Shown: positions 29,181-37,104, counted from the stretch's first letter. The stretch: DNA of 64,000 nt from Vibrio gazogenes (GCF_023920225.1 NZ_CP092587.1:744001-808000); one strand, 5' to 3'. The notes: generated by a model from the sequence alone, not told the origin. Numbers and translations are program-made.

Positions 29181-31260
29181 CCAATCATCACCATACAACT
29201 CCGCTTACCGAACTGAAATTGATGGGCTAAGAGCATTTGCTGTTCTATCCGTCGTAGTCTTTCACGCTTTCCCAACGGGGCTAAAGGGTGGTTTTGTCGG
29301 TGTTGATGTCTTCTTTGTAATTAGTGGGTTTCTAATCACTAGCCATATCTTTGAACATTTGGCTAGAGATCGTTTTAGCCTTACAGATTTCTATGGACGT
29401 CGCATCAGACGTATTTTCCCAGCCCTTATCTTAGTGATGGCGTGTTCTTTGGCATTTGGTTGGTTTGTTCTATTGGCCGATGAACTTAGCCAATTGGGCA
29501 AGCACGTAGCGAGCGGAGCAGCGTTTGTCAGTAATTTTATCTTTGCAAGTGAAGTTGGTTATTTTGATACTGCCTCCGAATTAAAGCCTATGCTCCATTT
29601 GTGGAGCTTGGCAGTAGAAGAGCAGTTCTATATCTTTTTCCCTTTGTTGCTTTTGCTCGCTTCAAAGCTAAGAATAAACCTTCTTATGGTTTGTTTGGTG
29701 GTTTTGATAGCTTCATTTTTTGTAAATATATTTTTTGTTGACCGCTTTCCCACTGAAATATTTTTTTGGCCGTTTGGCCGTTTTTGGGAGTTGCTCACCG
29801 GTAGTGTTTTGGCTTGGGTGATGCTTTACAAGCCCTCTAATAACTCGATTTCATCTTTCCAAACTAATGATCGCAGAGGCGAATTTGGGTTGTTTTTTTC
29901 AACTTTAAATAAACGTGGGGTGTTTTCACTTGTCGGACTACTTATATTAGTTCTGTCCATTGTGTTAATAGATAAGGCGAAACCGTTCCCTTCATACTGG
30001 GCTATTTTCCCAGTATTGGGTGCAGTTTTAATCATTATTGGTGGTAGTGCTAGTTATGTAGCAAAGCGAGTCTTATGTAATAGGTTAGCTGTTTGGTTTG
30101 GCTTAATTAGTTATCCTTTGTATTTGTGGCATTGGCCTATACTTTCATATTTTCGTATCATTGAAGACGGCACACCGCACAGAGACAAAAGGATACTTGC
30201 TGTTGTTCTGTCGGTTGCTCTCGCTTGGATTACTTTTCAATTTGTTGAAAAGCCTATTCGCTATGGTAATTCGATTAAATCGTTTCGAACAATGGCTCTT
30301 GTTGTAGGAAGCGTCTTAATTGGTTTAGTTGGATTTTCGATCAGCAAATTAGACTTAAAGGAGACGAATGGCGTTGATGATGTCTATTTCAGGGAAGGAT
30401 TGGAGCACCGCATTGGAGCTACATCTCGTTGGTATGAGGGATTAAACGATTGGTTATTTTTGGGTAATTCTTACGATGACACAGTTGCTAAACTGAAACT
30501 GGCTATAAAGCCTTCAGACCACAATATATCTGAGGAAGTAACTCGTTTTAATTCTTTAGCTGAAAAAGGAAGCGAAGTCGGGGCAAAAGTTGCTCTTTTA
30601 GTTGGCCCAAATAAATCAAGTGTTTACGGCGAAAAACTACCCAAAGAAATAAAGCCATCTGAGACGAGATACATTTCTTACTTTACTAATCAGCTTAGTA
30701 AAATTGATAATCTATATTTAGTTGATCCTACTGAGTTGTTGATTAGAACGAAGGAAACTGAGGGTTTAGTTTATTGGAGAACTGATACTCATTGGAATCA
30801 GAAAGGGGCTTATATTGCATTTACTGCAATGATGGAAAAGTTGGGGCTCAATTACCCTCGCCTTCAGTTTCATTTAGAAGGTGATCACAAAGGTGATTTA
30901 ATTGGAATTTCTAATTTAAATGATTTTCCCATTCATACTGATGACAATTGGAGTCAAAGTGTTCTAAGTGATGAACGGTTAGAGATTGTTCCAAACCCAG
31001 AGCAAGCCGATCCCTCAAATATGTATAAAACCGGTTGGGAAGGGGTTGTAAAAAATAAACAAGGCCTAAATAAGTTAGTAGTTTGGGTGTTGGGCGATTC
31101 ATTTGCTAACTCGATCAAACCATATCTGAATGCAAGTTTTTCAAATGTAAAATATCTAGGGCATTGGCATCACAACATCGATGTTTTGCCTTCAATGATA
31201 TCAGACTCAATTGAAAAACCCGATTTAGTGTTTATCGTTAGGGTTGAACGATCCTTTTAG
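29167..31260 (+). CDS. Membrane O-acyltransferase (acyltransferase-3) with C-terminal SGNH/AlgX-like domain
   Basis: This 697-residue protein belongs to the OafA/YrhL type, which acetylates surface polysaccharide sugars. The N-terminal part (YRTEIDGLRAFAVLSVVVFH, GVDVFFVISGFLIT) carries the catalytic His and is followed by about ten membrane segments to residue about 400. The periplasmic C-terminus has AlgX/SGNH features: NDWLFLGNSYDD, VGPNKSSVYGEKLP, WRTDTHWNQKGA (catalytic Asp/His) and LGDSFANS (Ser). The start is a GTG; no ATG with a ribosome site is nearby. Composition is AT-rich. Confidence 0.9.
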   Translation: MNQVNQSSPYNSAYRTEIDGLRAFAVLSVVVFHAFPTGLKGGFVGVDVFFVISGFLITSHIFEHLARDRFSLTDFYGRRIRRIFPALILVMACSLAFGWFVLLADELSQLGKHVASGAAFVSNFIFASEVGYFDTASELKPMLHLWSLAVEEQFYIFFPLLLLLASKLRINLLMVCLVVLIASFFVNIFFVDRFPTEIFFWPFGRFWELLTGSVLAWVMLYKPSNNSISSFQTNDRRGEFGLFFSTLNKRGVFSLVGLLILVLSIVLIDKAKPFPSYWAIFPVLGAVLIIIGGSASYVAKRVLCNRLAVWFGLISYPLYLWHWPILSYFRIIEDGTPHRDKRILAVVLSVALAWITFQFVEKPIRYGNSIKSFRTMALVVGSVLIGLVGFSISKLDLKETNGVDDVYFREGLEHRIGATSRWYEGLNDWLFLGNSYDDTVAKLKLAIKPSDHNISEEVTRFNSLAEKGSEVGAKVALLVGPNKSSVYGEKLPKEIKPSETRYISYFTNQLSKIDNLYLVDPTELLIRTKETEGLVYWRTDTHWNQKGAYIAFTAMMEKLGLNYPRLQFHLEGDHKGDLIGISNLNDFPIHTDDNWSQSVLSDERLEIVPNPEQADPSNMYKTGWEGVVKNKQGLNKLVVWVLGDSFANSIKPYLNASFSNVKYLGHWHHNIDVLPSMISDSIEKPDLVFIVRVERSF

Positions 31261-31776
31261 ATATCATTTGATGGCCTCTAATCGCCTTTTCACTAGCGCA
31301 TTGATATTATTGAGTTTAAATGATTCCCTTCGGACTTGTTAACGAATCGAATAGTTAGAAACTTGTTAGAGGTTTGCTTTTAACCCTAAATAAATCAATA
31401 TATTAACAATGCTATTGAATGGGAATGATTGTTAGGCCGGAAAAATCAGGCAGGAACAGGCACTAAATCATACTTAAGTCCGCGTCATTGCGGACTTTTT
31501 TGACTTAGTCATTCCTGGCAATGTCTGGCAACGCCAAGCACGGTTTGACCGTGGTATTTCGGATTCTATAAAGATACTTTTCAACAGCAGCAAAAGATAC
31601 AGAACGAACAGGCTTCACACCTTTACATCCACAGTCATCGTTACAAAATCAACAAGGCGGCAGAAAAACACTGAAAACCAGTCAAAAGTATACGGTTTGT
31701 GGCAATTTAGCTATATGGTTGACTCTGTGACTGACATAGTGAAGGCTTATGTAAATACTTTTGTCAAATGCAGTGC
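31261..31776 (+). other. Gene-free stretch before the peptide-methyltransferase cassettes
   Basis: These 516 bases contain no gene that I can support. They include the first copy of a 67-bp terminator repeat (31436-31502), and an ATGTAAATACTTTTGTCAAA segment at about 31749-31769 that resembles the IS256-type end seen near 32721-32738. Confidence 0.5.
31436..31502 (+). repeat. Terminator-bearing dispersed repeat, copy 1
   Basis: The unit begins GCCGGAAAAATCAGGCAGGA, continues with a conserved CTAAATCA core and ends in AAGTCCGC (31476-31483) / GCGGACTT (31490-31497) plus T's, an intrinsic terminator. A second copy lies at 34441-34508. Confidence 0.8.
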
Positions 31777-31884
31777 GTTACAACAAGCGTAGAAAAACGT
31801 ATTGTTCATCCCCTTAACAAATATATAATACAAGGCCGATACTTAACCAACGGAGGTGTGAGATGAAATTTTATAGTGAGTTGA
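31777..31884 (+). repeat. 108-bp direct repeat, copy 1: promoter, leader and peptide start
   Basis: This segment matches 32756-32863 at most positions with no length difference. It contains a promoter (TTGTTC at 31802-31807, 16-bp spacer, TATAAT at 31824-31829), an imperfect inverted repeat AACAAGCGT/ACGTATTGTT just before it, the ribosome site GGAGGTGTGAG and the first seven codons of a short ORF. Confidence 0.85.
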
Positions 31885-32039
31885 AAGCTGCAGTGGAAGC
31901 AATTCAGCAGCTGGTGTTTGCAGCTCAGAAGAACGAACGCGCGAATTCGCTGAAAGAAGTAAAACGTCTTTGTAAGGAGTTCGGCTTTATTACAGGGATG
32001 CTTAAAAACTCGGTTGCTGAAGGCAGAAAAAAGAAATGA
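31863..32039 (+). CDS. 58-aa peptide resembling an H-NS-family oligomerisation domain
   Basis: This short ORF encodes MKFYSELKAAVEAIQ.., NERANSLKEVKRLCKEFGF and a basic tail AEGRKKK. The pattern YxEL..AI..N(E)RA..KEVKxLxKEFG resembles the N-terminal coiled-coil of H-NS/HvrA-type nucleoid proteins, without their C-terminal DNA-binding part. It has a promoter and a strong ribosome site. Its TGA overlaps the ATG of the next methyltransferase gene (ATGA), so the two are translationally coupled. A shortened paralog occurs at 32842. The functional assignment is inference. Confidence 0.75.
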   Translation: MKFYSELKAAVEAIQQLVFAAQKNERANSLKEVKRLCKEFGFITGMLKNSVAEGRKKK

Positions 32040-32683
32040 AAAAGTTAGCTAAAGAGTTTATTAAAAAATCTCCCGTTCTTCTATTTTTTGTAAAAAAAAT
32101 ATTATCAGGGTTTCGACTGATTGGTTCCAAGAAAAAATGGAAACGACTCGCGCTAAGTGAAAATATAAAACTAGAATTAGGCTCAGGAGCAAAGAAAGGA
32201 GCTAATGGGTGGACTACTATTGACGAAGCTCCTGCAGATATTCGCTGGGACCTAAGACGTGGTATACCTCTACCCAATGATACTGTTGATATAATCTATT
32301 CGTCTCATCTACTAGAGCATATTCCTTATGACCAATTGCTCCCTTTTCTACATGAATGCCGTCGTGTTATGAAGAGTAACGCTGAGTTTTCTGTCTGCGT
32401 TCCAAATTTTAGGCTTTATGTTGATGCCTACAAAAAAGGGGAATTGTTTCAGAGTAGAGAAGACTGGTATCAGCTTGGCTTGATAGATACTGGATCCTCT
32501 ATCGATCAACTGAATTATGTGGCTTATATGAAAGACGAGCACAAATATATGTTTGACGAGGAAAACTTAGTGAACACCCTTGTTAAAGCCGGATTTTCAA
32601 ATGTTCAGCTTCGGGGTTTTGACGAAGAGCTTGATTTGCGTGAACGTGATATCAACTCTATTTACGCCAAAGCTGGCAAATAG
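32036..32683 (+). CDS. Class I SAM-dependent methyltransferase
   Basis: This 215-residue protein has a basic hydrophobic N-terminus. SAM-binding motif I is LELGSGAKKG (about 46-55), followed by WTTIDEAPADIRWDLRRG and the LLEHIPYDQ segment typical of UbiE/Methyltransf_11 proteins acting on small molecules or sugars. The substrate is unknown; the neighbourhood (acyltransferase, FkbM enzyme) suggests glycan modification. The start overlaps the stop of the 58-aa peptide by four bases. Confidence 0.85.
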   Translation: MKKLAKEFIKKSPVLLFFVKKILSGFRLIGSKKKWKRLALSENIKLELGSGAKKGANGWTTIDEAPADIRWDLRRGIPLPNDTVDIIYSSHLLEHIPYDQLLPFLHECRRVMKSNAEFSVCVPNFRLYVDAYKKGELFQSREDWYQLGLIDTGSSIDQLNYVAYMKDEHKYMFDEENLVNTLVKAGFSNVQLRGFDEELDLRERDINSIYAKAGK

Positions 32684-32711
32684 ACAAATAATCAGCCAGC
32701 GCAAGTATGGG

Positions 32712-32745
32712 GGGCTACCCGAGACTTTTGTGTAAATGTCAGTGG
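32712..32745. repeat. IS256-like end remnant
   Basis: GGGCTACCCGAGACTTTTGT followed by GTAAATGTCAGT looks like a terminal inverted repeat of an IS256-family element. Related sequence occurs near 31755 and 33820-33848. No transposase is attached here. Confidence 0.35.
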
Positions 32746-32755
32746 GAACCTCCAC

Positions 32756-32863
32756 GTTACAACAAGCGTAGAAAAACGTGTTGTTCATCTCCTTAACAAA
32801 TATATAATGCAAGGTTGATACTAAACTAATGGAGGTGTGAGATGAAATCTTATAGCGAGTTGA
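32756..32863 (+). repeat. 108-bp direct repeat, copy 2: promoter, leader and peptide start
   Basis: This is a duplicate of 31777-31884. It keeps the promoter (TTGTTC at 32781-32786, 16-bp spacer, TATAAT at 32803-32808), the inverted repeat and the ribosome site. Confidence 0.85.
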
Positions 32864-32913
32864 TAACTGAAATGCTTAAGGCTTCTCTGGCTAAAGGAAG
32901 GAAGACATCGTGA
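32842..32913 (+). CDS. 23-aa peptide, internally shortened copy of the 58-aa peptide
   Basis: The sequence MKSYSELITEMLKASLAKGR plus KTS keeps the start (MKxYSEL) and end (MLKxSxAxGRK) of the 58-aa peptide but lacks about 35 residues in the middle, i.e. the coiled-coil. Its TGA overlaps the GTG start of the FkbM methyltransferase (GTGA). It may survive only as a translation-coupling leader. Confidence 0.6.
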   Translation: MKSYSELITEMLKASLAKGRKTS

Positions 32914-33683
32914 TTGCAAATATCTACTCTCGTATTTTTAGCCGCGGTTTTTTTTCGAAAATTAATAATCGTATTCTTTTACTAGCTCTACGTGCTAGAG
33001 GTTATAACAACTTTCGTAATAACAGTGAAAGCGGTGAGAGCTTTTTTATTGAAAAAATCCTATCACCAACAAACCCACGCTTATGCATTGACATTGGTGC
33101 TAATGTTGGAGATTACACTGTTGAGCTTCTGAGTAAAACAAATGCAAGTATCGTAAGTTTTGAACCATTGCCAACAGCTTTTCAAAAGCTTACTGAGGCA
33201 ACTAAGAATGCACAAGAGCGAGTCACGCTGGAAAACAAGGGCGTAGGAAAAGCAGCAGACGTTCTGACTATCCACTACAATCCAAATGCGCTAGCACACG
33301 CTTCGTTTTCTGAGGAAGTGAAAAAAGTTAGTTACGTATCAAATGACGAACAAGTAGATGTTCCAGTCGTCACATTAGATGCCTATTGTGAGGAAAATAA
33401 TATCACTGAGATTGATTTTGTAAAAATTGACACAGAGGGATTTGAGTCAGAAGTGTTTGAAGGGGCAAAACACACTTTCGCAGTAATCAAGCCTAAATTT
33501 ATTCAAATTGAATTTAACTGGCATCAGTTATTTAGAAACATCTCGTTAAACTTCTTTGCCGAAAAATTACCAGATTATGATGTCTATCAACTCATTCCAA
33601 ATGGATGGATAAAGCGAGATGCGAAAGATCCTTTAACGAATATCTACCATTTTTCAAACTTCATATTCGTACGTAAAACGTGA
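32910..33683 (+). CDS. FkbM-family methyltransferase
   Basis: This 257-residue SAM enzyme of the FkbM type O-methylates sugars or polyketides. Motif I is CIDIGANVGDYTVELL (D61-G68 region), followed by VSFEPLPTAFQKL, the VTLDAYCEENNI segment and the family hallmark DFVKIDTEGFESEVFEGA. The GTG start is coupled to a 23-aa leader peptide. No other glycan genes follow on this side, so the substrate is open. Confidence 0.88.
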   Translation: MIANIYSRIFSRGFFSKINNRILLLALRARGYNNFRNNSESGESFFIEKILSPTNPRLCIDIGANVGDYTVELLSKTNASIVSFEPLPTAFQKLTEATKNAQERVTLENKGVGKAADVLTIHYNPNALAHASFSEEVKKVSYVSNDEQVDVPVVTLDAYCEENNITEIDFVKIDTEGFESEVFEGAKHTFAVIKPKFIQIEFNWHQLFRNISLNFFAEKLPDYDVYQLIPNGWIKRDAKDPLTNIYHFSNFIFVRKT

Positions 33684-33851
33684 ATGGGTAAGTGGTACTA
33701 CAGTCAAAAAATTAAGCAGCAACTTTCGTAAGTTGCTGCAAGAACGTTTAGACAACGTTAATCCATGTTGTACTGAACTAACCATAGATGAAAAGAAAGG
33801 ACTCTACGCTGTTTTTAGAGACTGTCTTGATTTCTGTATAAATGCCAGTCG
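33684..33851 (+). other. Hairpin and transposase-like open frame after the FkbM gene
   Basis: AGCAGCAACTT (33715-33725) pairs with AAGTTGCTGC (33730-33739), a possible terminator. In the +2 frame relative to FkbM an open stretch runs from about 33640 to 33859, with REWVSGTTVKKLSSNF and QERLDNVNP reminiscent of IS transposase DNA-binding ends. It has no start codon and is probably a remnant. Confidence 0.3.
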
Positions 33852-34093
33852 TTACATGTAATCCGATAAACGCTTTTCAAATTCAATCATAAAACGATTC
33901 AAGGCTTCTTCCTCTGTTGTGGCTTGATAAATTAGCTTTAGCTCTTTTGTGACAGACTTGTAGTCCTTCCATAGCTCGTGTTTCACTGAGTTACGAACCA
34001 TATGAACGATGCAGCGCTGAATTACGCACTCGAAATGCAAACAGGTATCCGGAAGCCCTTCAGACCGTCTACACAAGTAATGAAAATGTCCAT
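33852..34093 (-). pseudogene. IS256-family (mutator type) transposase fragment, frameshifted
   Basis: The minus-strand frame ending at 33852 reads VIQRCIVHMVRNSVKHELWK and YQATTEEEALNRF, a diagnostic stretch of IS256/mutator transposases. Just upstream the typical DIFITCVDGLKGF appears in a different frame (about 34052-34090). A frameshift thus separates them, and both ends of the gene are missing. Nearby GACTGTCTTGATTTCTGTAT (33827-33846) may be part of its terminal repeat. Confidence 0.8.
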
Positions 34094-34183
34094 GTTTAGC
34101 GATATCAAAGAGTAAACATGAACCTTTGATTATGCTACCGTGTGCTATCGTACAATCGATATTTAATTTGATGGAGATAGATA

Positions 34184-34432
34184 ATGAACAGCGGTTGGGG
34201 TAACTTCTTTCCGTACTTTGCTGGTGCTTTAAAAATTATTGTATTAGCGATTGCAGCCTACTTAGCTATTAAATGGCATTTTGATGAAGAAAAAAGGGTA
34301 AGGGAAGCAGAAGGTGTGGTATTTGATAAACCAGGCTTCATGAAAAAGTTGGCAATGATTCTCGCTTTCCCTGTCTTTCTCATTATTTTAGTTATTTCAG
34401 TAGTTTATGCGACTAACTGGGTGCTCTACTGA
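34184..34432 (+). CDS. Small two-span membrane protein (82 aa), unrecognised
   Basis: This 82-residue protein has membrane segments at about residues 10-27 (FAGALKIIVLAIAAYLAI) and 56-76 (AMILAFPVFLIILVISVVYA), and a charged cytoplasmic loop (FDEEKRVREAEG). It has an ATG start with a GGAG ribosome site. I do not recognise the family. It is followed directly by the second copy of the terminator repeat. Confidence 0.65.
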   Translation: MNSGWGNFFPYFAGALKIIVLAIAAYLAIKWHFDEEKRVREAEGVVFDKPGFMKKLAMILAFPVFLIILVISVVYATNWVLY

Positions 34433-34440
34433 CAGAGTAT

Positions 34441-34508
34441 GCCGGAAACATCTGGCAGGAACAGACCCTAAATCAAAATTGAAGTCCGCACAACTGCGGA
34501 CTTTTTTG
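34441..34508 (+). repeat. Terminator-bearing dispersed repeat, copy 2
   Basis: This matches 31436-31502: GCCGGAAACATCTGGCAGGA, CTAAATCA core, AAGTCCGC (34482-34489) / GCGGACTT (34496-34503) and T's. It terminates the small membrane-protein gene. Confidence 0.8.
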
Positions 34509-34515
34509 TTTGTAT

Positions 34516-35216
34516 AGAGAAAACCCCCAGCTAGGCTGGGGGTTCCGTAAAGCTTACAGCTATAAGTCAGTTATATAACCCCTTTCAATTTGATAAAAAC
34601 GTCTTGTGGTCTGGCAACTACAAGAGTTAATTAAGAATTGAAAGGGGGTCCCAATGGGGGACGAAAAGAGCTTAGCGCACACGCGCTGGAACTGTAAATA
34701 CCACATAGTCTTTGCACCGAAATATAGAAGGCAAGTGTTCTACGGAGAAAAACGTAGAGCAATAGGTGAAATATTGAGGAAACTATGTGAATGGAAAAAT
34801 GTGAACATTCTTGAAGCGGAATGTTGCGCGGATCATATCCACATGCTTTTAGAAATACCGCCCAAAATGAGTGTTTCAGGGTTTATGGGGTATTTGAAAG
34901 GTAAAAGTAGCCTAATGCTTTATGAACGATTCGGGGATTTGAAGTTTAAATATAGAAATCGAGAATTTTGGTGCCGAGGTTATTATGTAGATACGGTAGG
35001 TAAGAATACGAGCAAGATACAAAATTACATCAAGCACCAACTAGAGCAGGATAAAATGGGAGAGCAATTGTCGATTCCGTATTCAGGTAGCCCGTTTACG
35101 GGCCGCAGGGACTAGTCATATGCAAATGTCAGATCACTACGCGCCTGCTAGGGCGCTGCCAGTAGGAGAGCCTTATAGGCGCATATGAAAAACCACCGGC
35201 TATGCCGGTGGATACT
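34516..35216 (+). mobile_element. IS200-type insertion sequence
   Basis: This element of about 700 bp has no terminal inverted repeats, as is typical of IS200. The left end carries hairpin AACCCCCAGC/GCTGGGGGTT (34522-34544), and the right end carries CCACCGGC/GCCGGTGG (35193-35211). Upstream of tnpA, CCCCTTTCAATT (34579-34590) pairs perfectly with AATTGAAAGGGG (34636-34647), which would sequester the ribosome site of the transposase. Exact ends cannot be set by eye. Confidence 0.85.
34654..35115 (+). CDS. tnpA: IS200/IS605-type transposase TnpA (HUH/Y1)
   Basis: This 153-residue single-strand transposase carries the HUH motif ADHIHMLLEIP, the opening WNCKYHIVFAPKYRR and the catalytic tyrosine region (NYIKHQ near residue 125). 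It looks intact. Its translation is probably kept low by the 5' hairpin that buries the GGGGGT ribosome site. Confidence 0.95.
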   Translation: MGDEKSLAHTRWNCKYHIVFAPKYRRQVFYGEKRRAIGEILRKLCEWKNVNILEAECCADHIHMLLEIPPKMSVSGFMGYLKGKSSLMLYERFGDLKFKYRNREFWCRGYYVDTVGKNTSKIQNYIKHQLEQDKMGEQLSIPYSGSPFTGRRD

Positions 35217-35476
35217 TTTTTTTTGTTATAAGCGACCTTCGTGTTTGACAACTAAAATTCTGGCTTCACCTTGGGGGCAACGTGCTCGGTACCGACAGAA
35301 GCAAAGAATATATCTCCCGAATTCAAGGTTATGGATTTCTTTTCGTTGTTTTCTTTATTGCGCCTTTTCATCTGAGATCTTTCAACGTGTATAACATTTG
35401 TTAGACAGACAACATCTAAAAAATGTGGGTTTCTTAGCAGGTCAGTGCATTCCCATGCGTGGCGGTGGAGTGGCAT
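35217..35476 (-). pseudogene. Possible cupin-domain gene remnant
   Basis: On the minus strand, 35252 to about 35350 reads SITLNSGDIFFASVGTEHVA plus PKVKPEF, like the second cupin motif and end of a small cupin protein. No matching upstream half or convincing start exists, and the right part overlaps the argO 3' end. It could be chance; the evidence is one motif-like stretch. Confidence 0.3.
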
Positions 35477-36094
35477 TTACGGAAGTGGTGTTATCAGCAA
35501 CGAAACTGAAAAATAGCCCATCGTTATGGCAACTAAGGCATCAAGAATACGCCAAGCATACGGATTGCGAAACAGCGGTAATAAGAGCTTTGCACCGTAG
35601 GTAATTGTACTAAACCACACCACACTGGCAGATAAGGCTCCAGCAGCAAATTTCCATTTCTCAATGCCTGAATAGGGAATCGATAAACTACCGATCATAA
35701 ATACTGTATCAAGATATACGTGTGGGTTAAGCCACGTAAACCCCAAGCAAGTTAAGATCACCGTTTTAAAATGGGAAGAATCTTCAGTGGAAGGGTTCAA
35801 TTGACTGTTGCCATACCATGCTTGCTTCGCTGAAGATAAAGCGGTCCATGCTAAAAAAACTGCACCCGCATAGCGAACGATTTCCACCAAATTAGGCCAA
35901 TTTTTTACTAGCGTTCCCAATCCAGCAATACCACAACAAATTAATATGATATCACTGATACTACAAATTGCCGCAATGGCAAATAAATGATGGCGTAAAA
36001 GACCTTGTTTAAGAACAAAGGCATTTTGTGAACCAATGCACACGAGTAACCCCGCTCCAGTTGTAAATCCAGTGATAGCTGAAGCAATGAACAT
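35477..36094 (-). CDS. argO: LysE/ArgO-type amino-acid exporter
   Basis: This is a 205-residue inner-membrane exporter with about six membrane segments. The LysE family start FTTGAGLLVCIGSQNAFVLKQGL and the loop GFTWLNPHVYLDTVFMIGS are characteristic of ArgO (arginine/lysine export). It is divergent from an ArgP-type regulator 110 bp away, the arrangement known for LysE/LysG, which supports the assignment. Substrate specificity is inferred. Confidence 0.9.
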   Translation of the reverse strand: MFIASAITGFTTGAGLLVCIGSQNAFVLKQGLLRHHLFAIAAICSISDIILICCGIAGLGTLVKNWPNLVEIVRYAGAVFLAWTALSSAKQAWYGNSQLNPSTEDSSHFKTVILTCLGFTWLNPHVYLDTVFMIGSLSIPYSGIEKWKFAAGALSASVVWFSTITYGAKLLLPLFRNPYAWRILDALVAITMGYFSVSLLITPLP

Positions 36095-36204
36095 ACATCC
36101 TCCTTTTTGTGACTTTTCTTTTTCAGGTAGGAGTATTGATTGTTTATAAAAATTAGAAAATCGATATAATCTTAATTAAGTTAAGAAAATCTTAATAGGA
36201 ATGC

Positions 36205-37104
36205 ATGAGTTTACTATCTCCACAAGTTGTGGCTTTTATTGCTGTGATCGAAGAAACCAGCTTTGAACGTGCGGCCAAACGATTATCGGTGACACCGTCA
36301 GCCATTTCACAGCGTATCAAACAACTGGAGGATCGTATTGGTCAGTTGTTGATCGTTCGACAGTCTCCCTGTAAACCCACTCGAGCTGGCCAAAAATTGC
36401 TGGCTCGAGTGAAACCGATGTCCTTACTAGAATCGGAAGTCATGAACGACTTCCTACCTGATGAACCAACTGCTGTTCATTCAAACACGTTTTCGATTGC
36501 GGTAAATGAAGATTCTTTTTCGACTTGGCTACTCAATGCATTGGCTCCGCTTTATCAGAAGTATAATTATCAGTTTGATATTCGAATCGATAATGAAGAA
36601 TTTACCTTGGAACATTTAAGGAACGGGCATGTGATTGGCGCCTTAACTTCCGAACCTAAGCCATTGCAAGGTTGTGTCGTGCATGAACTTGGTCAAATGC
36701 GCTATTGTGCGGTCGCAACACCCGCTATGTACCAGCGATATTTTAGTAACGGGTTGACTATAGAAGCGTTTCAACACGCCCCCATGATTGACTATGACCA
36801 TAAAGACTTTTTACAAAAGCGTTTTATTGAAATGGTCACGGGATACGAAGTTCTACCCAATCATGTACATTATTTGCCAAGTGCGGCAGGGATTGTTGAA
36901 GCGACTCGGTTAGGAATGGGGTGGTGTGTAACTCTCGAAGGATTGTTAGGTGATGCGCTTGAGACAAAAAAATTAGTGAATATCGCACCGGATATCTCGC
37001 TGTATGCGCCTTTATATTGGCAACACGCTGGAGTTCGCTCCCGAGTGTTAGCACAAATTACTCAGGCTGTAATCGCGGAATCAGCTCGGTTTTTATACAC
37101 ATAA
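36205..37104 (+). CDS. argP: LysR-type regulator ArgP/LysG
   Basis: This 299-residue LysR regulator senses basic amino acids and activates argO. The N-terminal HTH (FERAAKRLSVTPSAISQRIKQLE) is followed by CKPTRAGQKLL, typical of ArgP. The effector-binding domain makes up the rest. It is divergent from argO, and the intergenic 36095-36204 should hold its binding sites. Confidence 0.9.
   Translation: MSLLSPQVVAFIAVIEETSFERAAKRLSVTPSAISQRIKQLEDRIGQLLIVRQSPCKPTRAGQKLLARVKPMSLLESEVMNDFLPDEPTAVHSNTFSIAVNEDSFSTWLLNALAPLYQKYNYQFDIRIDNEEFTLEHLRNGHVIGALTSEPKPLQGCVVHELGQMRYCAVATPAMYQRYFSNGLTIEAFQHAPMIDYDHKDFLQKRFIEMVTGYEVLPNHVHYLPSAAGIVEATRLGMGWCVTLEGLLGDALETKKLVNIAPDISLYAPLYWQHAGVRSRVLAQITQAVIAESARFLYT

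Noticed and set aside
35185..35394. Plus-strand frame of 69 codons after IS200
   Set aside because: It begins in the IS200 right-end hairpin and has poor composition.
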